64,000 nucleotides of DNA from contig JAGPYM010000011.1 in NCBI GenBank assembly GCA_020736575.1, forward strand, positions 1,054,001-1,118,000. The letters run 5' to 3'. A model generated the notes under the pieces. It made no database searches and was not told the DNA's origin. It saw only the letters and a list, made by a program, of their open reading frames with translations. Position 1 is the first letter of the stretch; each line of letters begins with the position of its first letter. This DNA is from Thelonectria olida (Eukaryota > Ascomycota > Sordariomycetes > Hypocreales > Nectriaceae). The translations under genes were made by a program, and so were the position numbers. This document shows positions 23,361 to 33,242 of this stretch, piece by piece.

Positions 23361-23817
23361 ATGAAGTTGTCCTTTTCACGAGCCGCGACAACCCTGGCGG
23401 CCGTGTTGGCCGCCAGCCCTATCATGGGGATTTATCTCGATATTGCACCGAAGGCGAATAATACGGGGATAGATGGGCCGCACTGTACGTGCTACAGTGG
23501 CGATGGCCTCCCTGATTTGCCGTGCACCAAGTTTTGCTGCGGGAAGTCGAGAGGCAATCTCACCGACGACGGCGGTGTAAGTAAACGACAAGGGCCTCCC
23601 TCATACACTGCATACTGATTATTGTGTTTTGTAGAGTTGCTACAATTTTGGCAGCGATGGACGGTTCGACCATTGCGTGTCCGTCACGGAATGGCGACTT
23701 ATGTTGCGCATGACAGTTTGCCAGGATAGTCCCACGGCAACACTCAAAGTTATCCGGGCCGAGTTTTATGACGGACTAAGCCCGACACCCAAGAACTACC
23801 CTAAATACCCTGATTAG
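23361..23817 (+). CDS. Small secreted cysteine-rich protein (effector candidate)
   Basis: Two exons (23361-23576 and 23635-23817, intron 58 bp, GTAAGT...TAG, phase 0) give 132 residues. The N-terminus MKLSFSRAATTLAAVLAASP is a clear signal peptide, probably cleaved near residues 20-23. The mature part has eight cysteines (five in exon 1: HCTCYSGDGLPDLPCTKFCC; three in exon 2: SCYNFG, DHCVSV, TVCQD), enough for four disulfides. One NLT and one NNT glycosylation sequon are present. I recognise no family. Short length, even cysteine count and isolation in a gene-poor stretch fit an apoplastic effector or a secreted defence protein; that role is inferred only. The ORF would end soon after the donor if the intron were not spliced. 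Confidence 0.78.
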
Positions 23818-24040
23818 GGCTTCAGCTTGGAGGGGATGTCCTGGGACGACTGGGTAATGGAAGACGATAGATGCGGACAGGGTGTCTTCCGTGTCGTGGC
23901 TTGATGTGAACTACTTATGTATCAAGAGAGAGGAGCAGACTGGGTGACACTACTCTCTGTATGAAGGGAGTGTACGATTAATAAATGGTAATCCTCCTAA
24001 AGAGAAGGTATAAACATTTTACGAGTTTGCTATTATCACC

Positions 24041-25332
24041 TTACGAGACACGGTCCTCAGAGTCGAAATCCCTTTTCGCCCCAGCCGCAACGTCCTCGCT
24101 CGTCAAGACTTTCCATCCAAGCAAAGCCATTCCTTTTCCACATGAGATAGCAACATCGTGAGCCTCGTCTGTGCCAGACGCCTCGGTAAACTTTGGCTGA
24201 TGCGGCATTGCGTCTTTGGGCGCTGGGATGCCAAATGCTCCGTGGAAGGTCGGCACGTGGTACGAGACGTTGCCCATGTCGGTGGAAAAGGTAAAGGGCT
24301 CCTCGCTGCGTGGGATGACTTTGGTTCCGAGTTGGGCCATTGCCTGGGTGAATTCTGCACTCAACGTGTTGTTGATCCGGAGATCCATGTAGGTTGGTGT
24401 TCTATGATGTTGTTAGTATACGCCAAGACACAAATAGGTAACAGTGTGTTTATGGGATAATGGGAGACTGACGAGATGTAGTTCAGTGTACATCCCGTAG
24501 CTGTTGCTGCAGCTTGGAAACAGCTCTTGACCCTGGCCATGAGCTCCTCGCCGCGCTGCACCGTTGGACTGCGAATGTAGTAGTTCATCCTGGTGTAGTC
24601 GGGTATGACATTAGGCACCTTGCCGCCGTCCTCAATCACGCCGTGGATCCTCTCATCCGGGCGCAGCTGCTGCCTCATCATGGAGACGTTGGTGTAGGCT
24701 GCCACGGCGGCGTCCAGCGCGTTGAGGCCCTTCCACGGTTCTCCGCCGGCGTGTGCTGGGCGGCCGTGGAACTCGACGCGGGTCTTGAGGCTGGCGACGA
24801 ACTTGACGCCCGCGAGCGCGGCGAAGCCAGCGGGGAAGTGGTGGCTGGCCGTTGGGTGCATCATGATGGCTGCTGCGATGTCTCCCTTGAAGGCGCCGGC
24901 TTCCAGCAGCTTGACTTTGCCTGCTCCGCCTTCTTCAGCGGGTGTGCCGAGGATGCGTACTCGACCATCGATGCCCGTTTCTTTGACCGTCTTGGCCAGA
25001 GCTACGAATCCTGCGATGGACGAGGTAGCAATGAGATTGTGTCCGCAGGCGTGGCCAATACCTGGCAGGGCGTCGTACTCTGCGCAATAGATGACCAGAC
25101 GACCGCCGGAGCCGTATTCAGCCTCGAAGGAGGTGTCGATGCCGTAGGCGTGGCGCGTCACGCTGAAACCCTGCGTCTCGAGAAAGTCCGCGATGGCGTC
25201 GTGTGCAGTGACTTCTTCGTAGCAGAGTTCGGGAGTGTCGTGTATTTTGCGGTTGACTCCCCTGAGTTCGTTGGCGCATGCGTCGAGGGCAGCTGAGACG
25301 TGGTTGATGGGGAGTTCCGGGAGGGTCGACAT
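24041..25332 (-). CDS. M20 family amidohydrolase/peptidase (PM20D2/AbgB-like)
   Basis: Two exons (25332-24473 and 24401-24041; 71-bp intron with GTCAGT donor and CTAAC branch point) give 406 residues. The catalytic N-terminal half has the M20 metal sites: YDALPGIGHACGHN (Cys and His ligands) and LGTPAEEGGAGK (catalytic and metal-binding Glu). The central dimerisation domain (RVEFHGRPAHAGGEPWKGLNALD) and the C-terminal return of the catalytic domain (FSTDMGNVSYHVPTFHG) follow in order. Length matches cytosolic M20D enzymes (about 400), which hydrolyse amino-acid amides or dipeptides, including IAA conjugates, aminobenzoyl-glutamate and beta-alanyl dipeptides. The substrate cannot be told from sequence. 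The start ATG at 25332 (MSTLPELP) is used; the codon two upstream is GTG. Confidence 0.88.
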
Positions 25333-25699
25333 CTTCACTTGTTGTAGCGAAAGGTAATTTCAAGGCCACAGTGCAGACGGACCAAAGCAAATACGAGGGT
25401 GCCTATTGTTCTAAATACTCGCGTCTCCTCCGTACTTTAAGTTAGAGTTCCTCCGTCATCCGTGTTGGGGAGAGGTGTGGTCTCGGCGAACTCCACGACG
25501 GATGATATTCCGCTCTTCGATGGCTCAATGAGCTATGCCTTCGAAGCCTCTCTGGATATTTGCTCTTAGGTACAGACGGGACCAGAGGATCACCCGTTAA
25601 GTCCGTTTTGGGCGTCAACTCATCCAGCGACACCCCACATTCCACATTCTGCCGGATGCGAATATACTGTTGGTAGTGACTCTGCGCTCCTATGCGACA
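25333..25699. other. Intergenic, M20 gene promoter
   Basis: The upstream region of the M20 gene and the 3' end of the dehydrogenase gene lie here. No gene was seen. Confidence 0.5.
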
Positions 25700-26619
25700 T
25701 TAATTCTCCAAGTCGGTCGTGGTCCCGATTTCCCGACAGTTGTCCAAGTCCTGTTGCGCTGCATTCAGCTTTGTCTGTATGCGCGCAAATGCATCCTTGC
25801 CCAAGGGCAGTCTGAGGATCTTGCCCTTCAGGTGACCTGCTGCTCCCCCACCGGTAGCAACCTCGAAGACGATGTTGATTGCCTTCTGAGGATCTCCGGG
25901 CTGCTTTCCGTCCGCAGCATCGAAGTTTTCAACCATGTTTCCTGCAGCTGTACCGTCGTATTCCTTTGCGACAGAGTTGCTGACCAGCTTTGCACCGAGA
26001 AAGTTGGTTCGGAACGCCCCCGGTTCAACGATGAGGACTGATACGCCAAACTCCTTCATCTCCTTCGACAGGACTTCGCTGAGGCCTTCGAGACCGAACT
26101 TGCTTGCGGCGTACAACCCGCAGCTCGGATTGCCGTCTTGGCCTGCCACGCTGCTGAAGTTGACGATGGTTCCCGACCGACGGGCCCTCATGCCAGGCTG
26201 TACGGCTTGAATGGCGTACAGGGGGCCGAACACGTTGGTTTTGATTTGATGTTCAGCTTCACTCTCCCTATGATTTTGGTTAGAGACGGAGCCACGGAGA
26301 GATTCCGACATTCCGACACTTACGTGAACGACTCAATCGGGCCAAGGACCGAGTACCCCGCGTTGTTGACGAGATATTCAATGGGTCCGAATTTCCTCTC
26401 TGCGTCTTGAATCTTCTGGATGATGGTTTGTCGGGGCTCGGTCATGTCCATCTGGATGACGTTGCCGCCGGCCTGTTCGATTGACTTGACGGCTGCAGCT
26501 GATCTTTCAAAGTCTCGAATCGTTGCAATGACTTTATGTCCGGCTGCGAGAACCTTGAGGCTGAGGAGGAGGCCAAAGCCGTTGGACGTTCCTGTGATGA
26601 ACCAAACTGGTGCTGCCAT
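25700..26619 (-). CDS. Short-chain dehydrogenase/reductase
   Basis: Two exons (26619-26324 and 26267-25700; 56-bp intron, GTAAGT...CATAG) give 287 residues. The Rossmann nucleotide-binding motif TGTSNGFG lies near residue 10, NNAG near 90, the catalytic Ser in NFSSVAG and the YAASK catalytic pair near 155. These are the hallmarks of classical SDRs using NAD(P)H. The fold region ends in VVEPG-like LIVEPGAFRTNF, typical of the family. The C-terminal segment (GTAAGNMVENFD) sets substrate specificity and does not identify the substrate. It lies 3' of the M20 gene on the same strand with a 367-bp gap, so co-regulation is possible but unproven. Confidence 0.9.
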
Positions 26620-27057
26620 TTTGTATGCGTTGATATAAGTGCTTGATGAGGTGAGACTGGTGATTGTATACCGAGATAACCCGTGAGTTTTGAAACATGA
26701 AGACGATAAAGCCAGCTCTTATATCGACCATCTATCTCACGGAGTTATTTAAAAGCTCCGATAACACCGGCTGCTAATTGTTAATAATTAATTCCCGATC
26801 ATCTACACAGGCAGTCTTGGTGGAGGTGACTCACTATGAGTGAGAGCGACAGCAAATTATCGCCTAACGCCGATGAGATATCGGCGGTAATTGAGCGGCG
26901 TTGATATACTTCGCAATGAAGGCGTAAAATTCCTTTGATTCCGAGCTTCCAGACAAAACCTGAATAGCTGATTCCGTTCCGAATTTTCCTGATTACACTT
27001 TATGATCTCATTATGTCGGCTCAACACCATATTGTTGCTCATAGTCCTTCGCCTTGA
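26620..27057. other. Intergenic, AT-rich dehydrogenase promoter
   Basis: The dehydrogenase promoter and the 3' end of the next minus-strand gene lie here. The stretch is AT-rich around 26760-26800. No gene was seen. Confidence 0.5.
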
Positions 27058-27663
27058 TTATGAATCTCGTCGCGACTTCTCATATAATGATATACATGTG
27101 ATGACTGCCAATTGATCAAAGGCTGGCCCCAAGTTTACTCTGACCTCCAGAGTGCCGCAATTTCTAATGGTCCGTTTGCTAGTAAACACTGCCAAAATCT
27201 CGCCCGTCTTCTCATCTACAAGTTTGTAGTTCCGGCCAGGCATGGCCGACACCGTCAACCCTTCGGCGCTTACCGATTGTGTTCGCTTCCATGTCAACGT
27301 CCTCCTCTCGCCCTGCGTCTCGCCCTGTCCGTTGGCGAGGGCAGTCTCCCATCGATATTCAGTTGCGGTGACGTTTTGCCTCGTCATGTCGTCCCATTCT
27401 ACCGAGTCCACCTTTTCGGGGTCGCCGAAGCCGACCTTGAAGTGACCGCCGAGTTTGATAAAGTGGCAGACAGCTGCGATGGGCGCTTCAATGCTGGGGC
27501 CGGCGTGCAAGACGAGGGAGGGCTTTTTTCGTTTGATGACGTTGACGTTGATGTAAAATGCCGTGTCGCCACCTATTTCGGCGATATCGTAGCGGTTGGG
27601 ACGTGATATGATGTGCCGATCGACTTGAAATTGCCTGTATTGTGTCGCCGTGGATGAAGACAT
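27058..27663 (-). CDS. Hypothetical protein, possible LURP-one/tubby-like fold
   Basis: An intronless frame gives 201 residues from MSSSTATQYRQFQVDRHI. The protein shows alternating beta-strand-like segments: DTAFYINVNVIKRKKPSLVLH, HFKVGFGDP, YRWETALANG, NYKLVDEKTGEILAVFTSK and GTLEVRVNLG. It ends in a helix AVITCISLYEKSRR. The order of ligand-free beta strands, the 'K-L-V-D-x-x-T-G-E-I-x-A-V-F' strand pair and the terminal helix resemble fungal LURP-one-related/tubby C-terminal-like proteins. That assignment is from pattern memory and is tentative. An in-frame upstream extension to 27816 looks like 5' leader. The function of fungal members is largely unknown. Confidence 0.6.
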   Translation of the reverse strand: MSSSTATQYRQFQVDRHIISRPNRYDIAEIGGDTAFYINVNVIKRKKPSLVLHAGPSIEAPIAAVCHFIKLGGHFKVGFGDPEKVDSVEWDDMTRQNVTATEYRWETALANGQGETQGERRTLTWKRTQSVSAEGLTVSAMPGRNYKLVDEKTGEILAVFTSKRTIRNCGTLEVRVNLGPAFDQLAVITCISLYEKSRRDS

Positions 27664-28168
27664 GATGGGAGCTGATTTGGTGGTGATGGTAATGGATGTA
27701 TTATGATAAAGGACGTGATTAAAGTGAAAGGAGGATTGCTGGGGTGTTATGTAGTGAAACATCCATATAGAAGAATCTTTTAGAGAGCAACGCGGTTTGG
27801 TTAATTCATGTTTCATGATTCAGCCTCACTCCATCGCCGATACGAGATACGAGAATCCTCATTTCTCGGGCGTCAGCAAAGTGACGTAGGAGATGGTCTA
27901 GCTGAATCCGTTACCGGCGTGGCCTCATGACCTCTTCTTTCCACCAAGCCTGAAGCCACTGGAATGGGTAGCCTCTGCCCTAAGAAGAACAATCATCTCG
28001 GTGACCCGGAACGGCAGCAGTCAAGTTCGGATGACATCGACTTGAGCACATCTTCTGTCTGATAGCCTCGACTCTCGTCTGTTCAAGGATTAACTTATTA
28101 AGTGAGCTACATCAACTGCAGCAAGCCAACTTAGGCCAGAAACGCCATTTCTCGAGACTCATTATGGC
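27664..28168. other. Intergenic, no gene seen
   Basis: This region lies upstream of the LURP-like gene and downstream of the Zn2Cys6 regulator. No gene, repeat or RNA was recognised. Confidence 0.5.
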
Positions 28169-30325
28169 TCATATCGTCGACATGCTCAAGTCGACCGTAT
28201 CTAGCGGAGGCAGCCAATGTGACCACGCAATCTCCTCATCCATGACACTCCCCATTTCCGTCAAGAAGTTGTGAAGCAACGGGTTGACGTTGGGTATTTG
28301 ATTGCCGTTGTTGTCAGCTGCGCTCCCTTGATTACCATTTACCCCCGTGCCAGTTCCTCCTCCCTCTGCGTTTTGAATCTCCTTCATGTGTCGGTCCGAT
28401 CGGTCCAAGATGCGAAACTCGTGAATCGAATGGTGTAGACCTTCAAAGTCGGCTCGAGACTTGCCCTGATACTGCTGCTGATGCGTCGTCGCGCGCTGAT
28501 ATAACAGCGACACGCTCTGGATAGTTTTGATCTGCTCTCATATTAGTACCATGCCGGCTATGGAATATCTGCCTCAGGGCGCCTACCCAGCGATCGCCAA
28601 TTTTCCAAGTCTGCCGAAATTTCTCGAGAAAGTTGAGACAAAGACTGAGACAATCCTCGGCTGCGGAACTTCGCCCTAGGTTCATGCGTGGAAAGCGATA
28701 GATGTAGAGATTCATGAAGCAGGCCGAGTAGGCGCAGAACCCAGCGAACGGCGTTAGGAATAGAATGCCACAATCTTCGGCGTCGTAGAGAAGCGTCGCG
28801 ATCCTCTCAGCTGATTGGAAGAGCTCCTGGGAACTATTCTCCCACCACCCCGCGGGTGCTCGTGCTTGAAGCATTGGATGGTCTATGGGCCCTCGGGGTG
28901 CCATTTCTGCTGTGGGAAGGAAGGGCATATATTCTCGATGAAGCATGAGGACGCTGTTAAGTAACATTAGGATGGGCTAATCGGAGAGCCAGAAGACAGC
29001 CGTACCTGAGATAGTAGAGGAGGTTGATGTAGATAAAGGACTCCCCGTAGCCCAGAGTCATGTGGATCGCAACGCTGTTCTTCGGATAGTGAAGTCCGGA
29101 ATGCTGGCTGGCTCTCCAGCTCTCCAGCCGACTTCTCATGATGGACCAGGGAGAATCTATTACCCATGGGCAATTTTCCGGGGCACACATGCCTGGAGCT
29201 CGCCTGCCGTCGTTGAAGATGAAACCCATGACCTTGACCCAAACATCGAACCCAGACACGAGAAGCTCAAAGCTTTGAGGAGCTTCCAACACTCTTGGAG
29301 ACGGAGCTTGCAGAGGGCTCTCAGCCTCCGTCAGGCCTTGCTGAGTCGAAACGGATCCGAAGGCGAACTCAATGGCACTCAGAGGCGCGGGGACTTTCAA
29401 CTTGGACATCTCAGACATGGGAAGCATGGGCGGATTGTAGGTGCCAGAGTTGATCATGCAGTCCATGATGAAGCAACACCAAAAGGTTCTCGTCTCGATG
29501 GCTTGTGCCATCACCTGCCCAGCACGGTTCGTTGTTCTGTCAGGGCCAACGTGCTGGCTGTGGAGGGCTTGCATCATTCGAATGGCGATTCCTGGAAATG
29601 TTTGAGAATCGACAGACAAGTCTTGGGCAACTTCGCTCGTGATTCTTACCACAATACATCCAAGACTGGTAAAAGTTTCCGCATCCCCACTCGTAGAGAG
29701 TCATGATGAGAAGGGTCTGCACGACTTGCACCTTGGGAGGCTGCATGATGCTCCCCAAGAGCCATTTTCTGGTGTAGTCGGCATACGACTCTGAGGGGAG
29801 CATGTCGTTGACCCAGGCCGCATTCAAGATGGCGCCTTGTCCTCGAGCCATGGCGAATATTGCGCCTAGCAAAGCTATCGTATCATCTGAGCGCTGTGAT
29901 TTGGTTTCATCTGTCAAGCTTGGGAGGTGCAGCAGCGAGAGCTCGGGGAACTTGTTGGTAAAGACATGCATGGCTTTGACAATGACACCTTGCGACAAGT
30001 TTGCAATGTGTTCGTGTACATCGTGGCCGCTTGGTCGAGGCGTCTCCGCCACGACCGAGGTTCGAGATGAAGACGTCTCGCTCCCACCATCTCGGGGCGT
30101 GACATGAGATCTATGGTTCCTTCGCGGAGGAGGGGGAGCTGGCCGCGTCAGGACACAGGCGGCATTGCCAGTCTTGTGGCATTTTTGACACGGGGCTGTG
30201 CCAGAATTGACGCATTTGATCTTGGACCTCCTATGCTCTAGGTCAACCTATAGAACCGTATAAGTCACAAGGCCATGAGAGGGTCATTCATACCGGCAAA
30301 AGTCGCAGGACAGGCTAGAGCGCAT
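28169..30325 (-). CDS. Zn2Cys6 transcription factor, fungal_trans type, five exons
   Basis: Exons 30325-30294, 30230-29650, 29591-29006, 28953-28587 and 28531-28169 join in phase to about 642 residues. The first exon is 32 nt and splits the zinc cluster. Spliced, it reads SCDFCRRSKIKC then VNSGTAPCQKCHKTGNAAC, a full six-Cys cluster. The acceptor at 30231 (CATAG) was chosen over the nearer CTATAG because only it avoids a stop and restores C-x2-C-x6-C spacing. The middle carries the fungal_trans (MHR) pattern, including a TFWCCFIMDCMINS segment after the AGQVMAQAIETR helix. The last intron has a TACTAAT branch point. It is a nuclear regulator and may control the adjacent M20, dehydrogenase and LURP-like genes, but that is inferred from position only. 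Confidence 0.85.
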
Positions 30326-30718
30326 CGTGGTGTTTGAAGCTGGCAAGCCATGTTGGTGCAGACTGACGACGGATATCGGATTTCGGCTTTGAAAATATCT
30401 CAGCGATAGGGCTTTTAATCCTTGTCGTCGTCGGTGATCGGTCCACTCACGTAAGGGGGACGGCTTCGAGGGGTTCCACAGCTATTCCGACGAGTTCCAC
30501 CAGAATGCGGCTTCATAATCTTTCGTGCTCATGAAGATGGCGGTGAAACCAGTTGATACTCTGGTTCTCCGTGATCGGAATGCTCTGGCGGTACTGGATG
30601 ATTAGATAAGTGCATGCAAGCAGCTATCTGCAAGATCGAGGCGATTTGGGGGACGAGAGAGTATGAACAAGTAATGGCTTCCTTTGTGGAATTTCTAAAT
30701 CATGTCGATTCGTACCTT
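30326..30718. other. Intergenic, regulator promoter
   Basis: This is the upstream region of the Zn2Cys6 gene, next to the GTPase remnants. No gene was seen. Confidence 0.5.
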
Positions 30719-30976
30719 TCACTGCAGTCCTTTTAGGCTTCGCTCACTTCTTCTTGAAAACCTTGCCGTCTTCATCCTTTCAGATGTGTTATTTAAGCTG
30801 GATCCGGACTGCGAATTGCTTTGCAGCCTTGGCCGTAAAGCCCTTTCAAAGAGCGCCGACTTCGACGATGTCGGCCTTCTTTTGATGGCTTCCGTAATGG
30901 GGATGGAGCGGATGAGGGAGCTTTTACCGTGTTGTGTGCGCCCGACTAACACGCCGATCTTTCTCCCTGGCCGCAT
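30719..30976 (-). pseudogene. P-loop GTPase remnant 1
   Basis: The minus strand starts MRPGRKIGVLVGRTQHGKSS, a good beta1 strand and Walker A motif (GRTQHGKS). It closely parallels ILGETANGKSTLIR of the plus-strand relative at 31576. Similarity is lost soon after LIRSI. A second piece, in another frame, reads DEDGKVFKKK just before 30744 and matches SDENGKVFNFE of the same relative. The span thus looks like a short, frameshifted and internally deleted copy. An intact small gene is possible but unlikely, because the rest of the frame shows no G3 or G4 motif. Confidence 0.5.
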
Positions 30977-31575
30977 GTGTAAGTCGCCGGGTCTTTCTCA
31001 GCTTGGCGACTCGGGCCATGTTTGATGTCTTGAGAAAAGTTTGATTCAGTATGAAACTGAGAGTGGTAAAGATATCATTACTCATACTCACTCACTCTCA
31101 CCAGAGACCGTCTCAGGGTGAAAAGTGCCCAGGTAGTCTGTGAAGCGACGCAGCCACTCTCAATGGCGTGCTTTGGTCGCCTAGACTTGATCCCTGTCGC
31201 TGTTTATCGGCACTTCAAGAACTTGTACCATTGTGCGCGAACCACTTCAGCCTCACTACCCCACGCCTTGGCAGGGCGAGACACCCTTACGAGTTCTCAA
31301 CTGACACGACAATGGCGGGAACGTGAGCATCAGGGCAGGCATAGTCATGGTCTGGAACGTGAGATCGTCATCCCCTTGCATAAAACCAATAAGCCATAGT
31401 TCAGTCAAGGCGGACTTTAAGTGCCCAACAACGACAGTCGGGATGGGAACAGCACGGTGTAGTGAGCTTACTACTCGGCTACTCATCAACACCACAAACA
31501 GCATGACAGGCCCTCTTGGTGTTCTGTCCTTGGTACACCAAGCACAATCAATAACCCACGAGAGTCCCTGCGAAC
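30977..31575. other. Intergenic within GTPase block
   Basis: This stretch lies between head-to-head GTPase remnants. A cluster of CTCACT/ACTCTCA words occurs near 31080-31105. No gene was supported. Confidence 0.45.
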
Positions 31576-33029
31576 ATGAGCAAACCTGCTCCCCAACATG
31601 AGGACACGGGCAGAAAGGCTAAACCACCCGTGAATGTGCTCATTCTGGGTGAAACAGCCAACGGCAAAAGCACTCTCATCAGGCAACTCGGCGTGTGTGC
31701 GGGCAATACGAATCCCGATGTCAAGATTGGCTACGGTCAGTTGAAATGTGCAGAGCCATCCTCAACTGACTGATGCATCAAAGGAAATGTATCCTGCACA
31801 AAAGAAGTTGGCAGATATCCCATCTCAGCCAAACTTCGCAACTACTACCTCGAGGACGCATACTCGGGCCAACAGATCAAGAACGCAAAGTACTCGGACC
31901 TAGTAGACTTCACCGACGACAATGCGACCGTGGTTGGTAGCAAGTCCGACGAGAATGGCAAAGTCTTCAACTTTGAACCTATCGACACGCCCGGTCTGGA
32001 CGACTCTGACGGCAACGACATGGAGATTATGACCGACATCATTGAAAAGGTCGGAGAGCTGTCCCATCTCAACGCTGTCATTTACGTGCGGTCTATGAAC
32101 AAGCCGGTTGGCAAGTCGTTTACGCGGCTTTACGAGTACATACAGCGGTGCGTGCCTGTGATCAGCAACGGCCTCATTGTCGTGCACACCTGCTTCTCTA
32201 TCGATCGCGTTGAAACAGCTCTCTCGGGCAAGTACGATCTCGCAAAGCAGCGCCAGGAGGCATTTCAAACGGCCACCAAGGGCAGGATGAGCGTCGCACA
32301 CTTCTTCATGGACCCCGACCCCGACCCCGACATGATGAATCCTTTTGCCGTGGCAGAGTCGCTCAAGCTGCTCAAACTGCTCTCTACGCAGCTGCCTCTG
32401 GACATTACGAACCTGAAGCTTCTCAAGGCGCCCGACATGGTCAACGTTGACGCCCATGTGCTCCTGACACTGGAGCGTCTGCAGGCGCGTCTGCAGAATC
32501 GGCTCAACGAGGAGCTCGCAGCGGCAGACAAGTCCAAGGAAGGCATCCTGCGCATTCATCGCGAGATATCCCGTCTCAAAGCTCAATAGGATGAGTGTCG
32601 CAAGGAATTGCATGCTCGACCGCGACACGGAGATTGTTCTGGGCACCAAGACTACGGGCTGAAGGAGCTTATCTGGGACGGCATTCTGTGGCTGGACACG
32701 CGCGACGTCAGTTTCGACAGCGACTGCGTCATCGCAAAGGTGACCAAGTCGGCGAGCAGAGGCTGCAAGTGGCTGGATGAGGACCGACGAGGCACGACGT
32801 GGCGGGCGAAGCTCAAGTCTGGCATTTTCCGCAGCATGTAGGGCTCGGCAACCCTCTACACGACGACGCGAGCACTGTTGAAAGGATCAAGCGGGACACG
32901 TTCGAGGCGAGTCTTTGGCCGTTGCTTCGACAGTGCTATGTCAGCCACGAGAAACCGTCCAACTCGGATATTGCCGACTTTGTCGAGGTGTACGACCCGA
33001 AGACGGCGGAGCTACTGTTTGGTCGCTAA
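31576..33029 (+). pseudogene. P-loop GTPase copy 2, interrupted by TAG and a frameshift
   Basis: Exons 31576-31735 and 31784-32589 (48-bp intron) encode a 321-residue G-domain protein ending at TAG 32587-32589. G1 is GETANGKST near residue 26 and G3 is DTPGLDDSDG; an IVVHTCFS strand may correspond to the G4 region. The frame then continues past the TAG with family-like sequence, DECRKELHARPRHGD and LIWDGILWLDTRDVS, to a second TAG at 32839-32841. In another frame the homology-like tail RIKRDTFEASLWPLLRQCY runs to TAA at 33027-33029. The break points look like damage in the C-terminal coiled coil. The 321-residue part could still be expressed. The family is a fungal accessory G-domain group; its role is unknown to me. 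Confidence 0.65.
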
Positions 33030-33242
33030 TGCGGAGCGAGAGGAAGTTGTTTCTTGGCGAGTCTAGTCACATGGAATACATTGTGCTGTGATCTCATTGC
33101 TGTACTGCCTCTATTGCTTTGCTATTGCGCAATATCACAATCATGGGTCGTCCGAGACATGGTGTCTACGGACACTACTCAAATACCAAGTCAAGGTGGA
33201 CAAGTCATTTCATTCTACCTTCTAATCCTATCTAGAAACGGA

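Noticed and set aside
28502..28560. An 18-bp intron in the regulator gene using GTACTAAT as donor.
   Set aside because: It is too short; the GTAGGC donor upstream gives 55 bp with TACTAAT as branch point.
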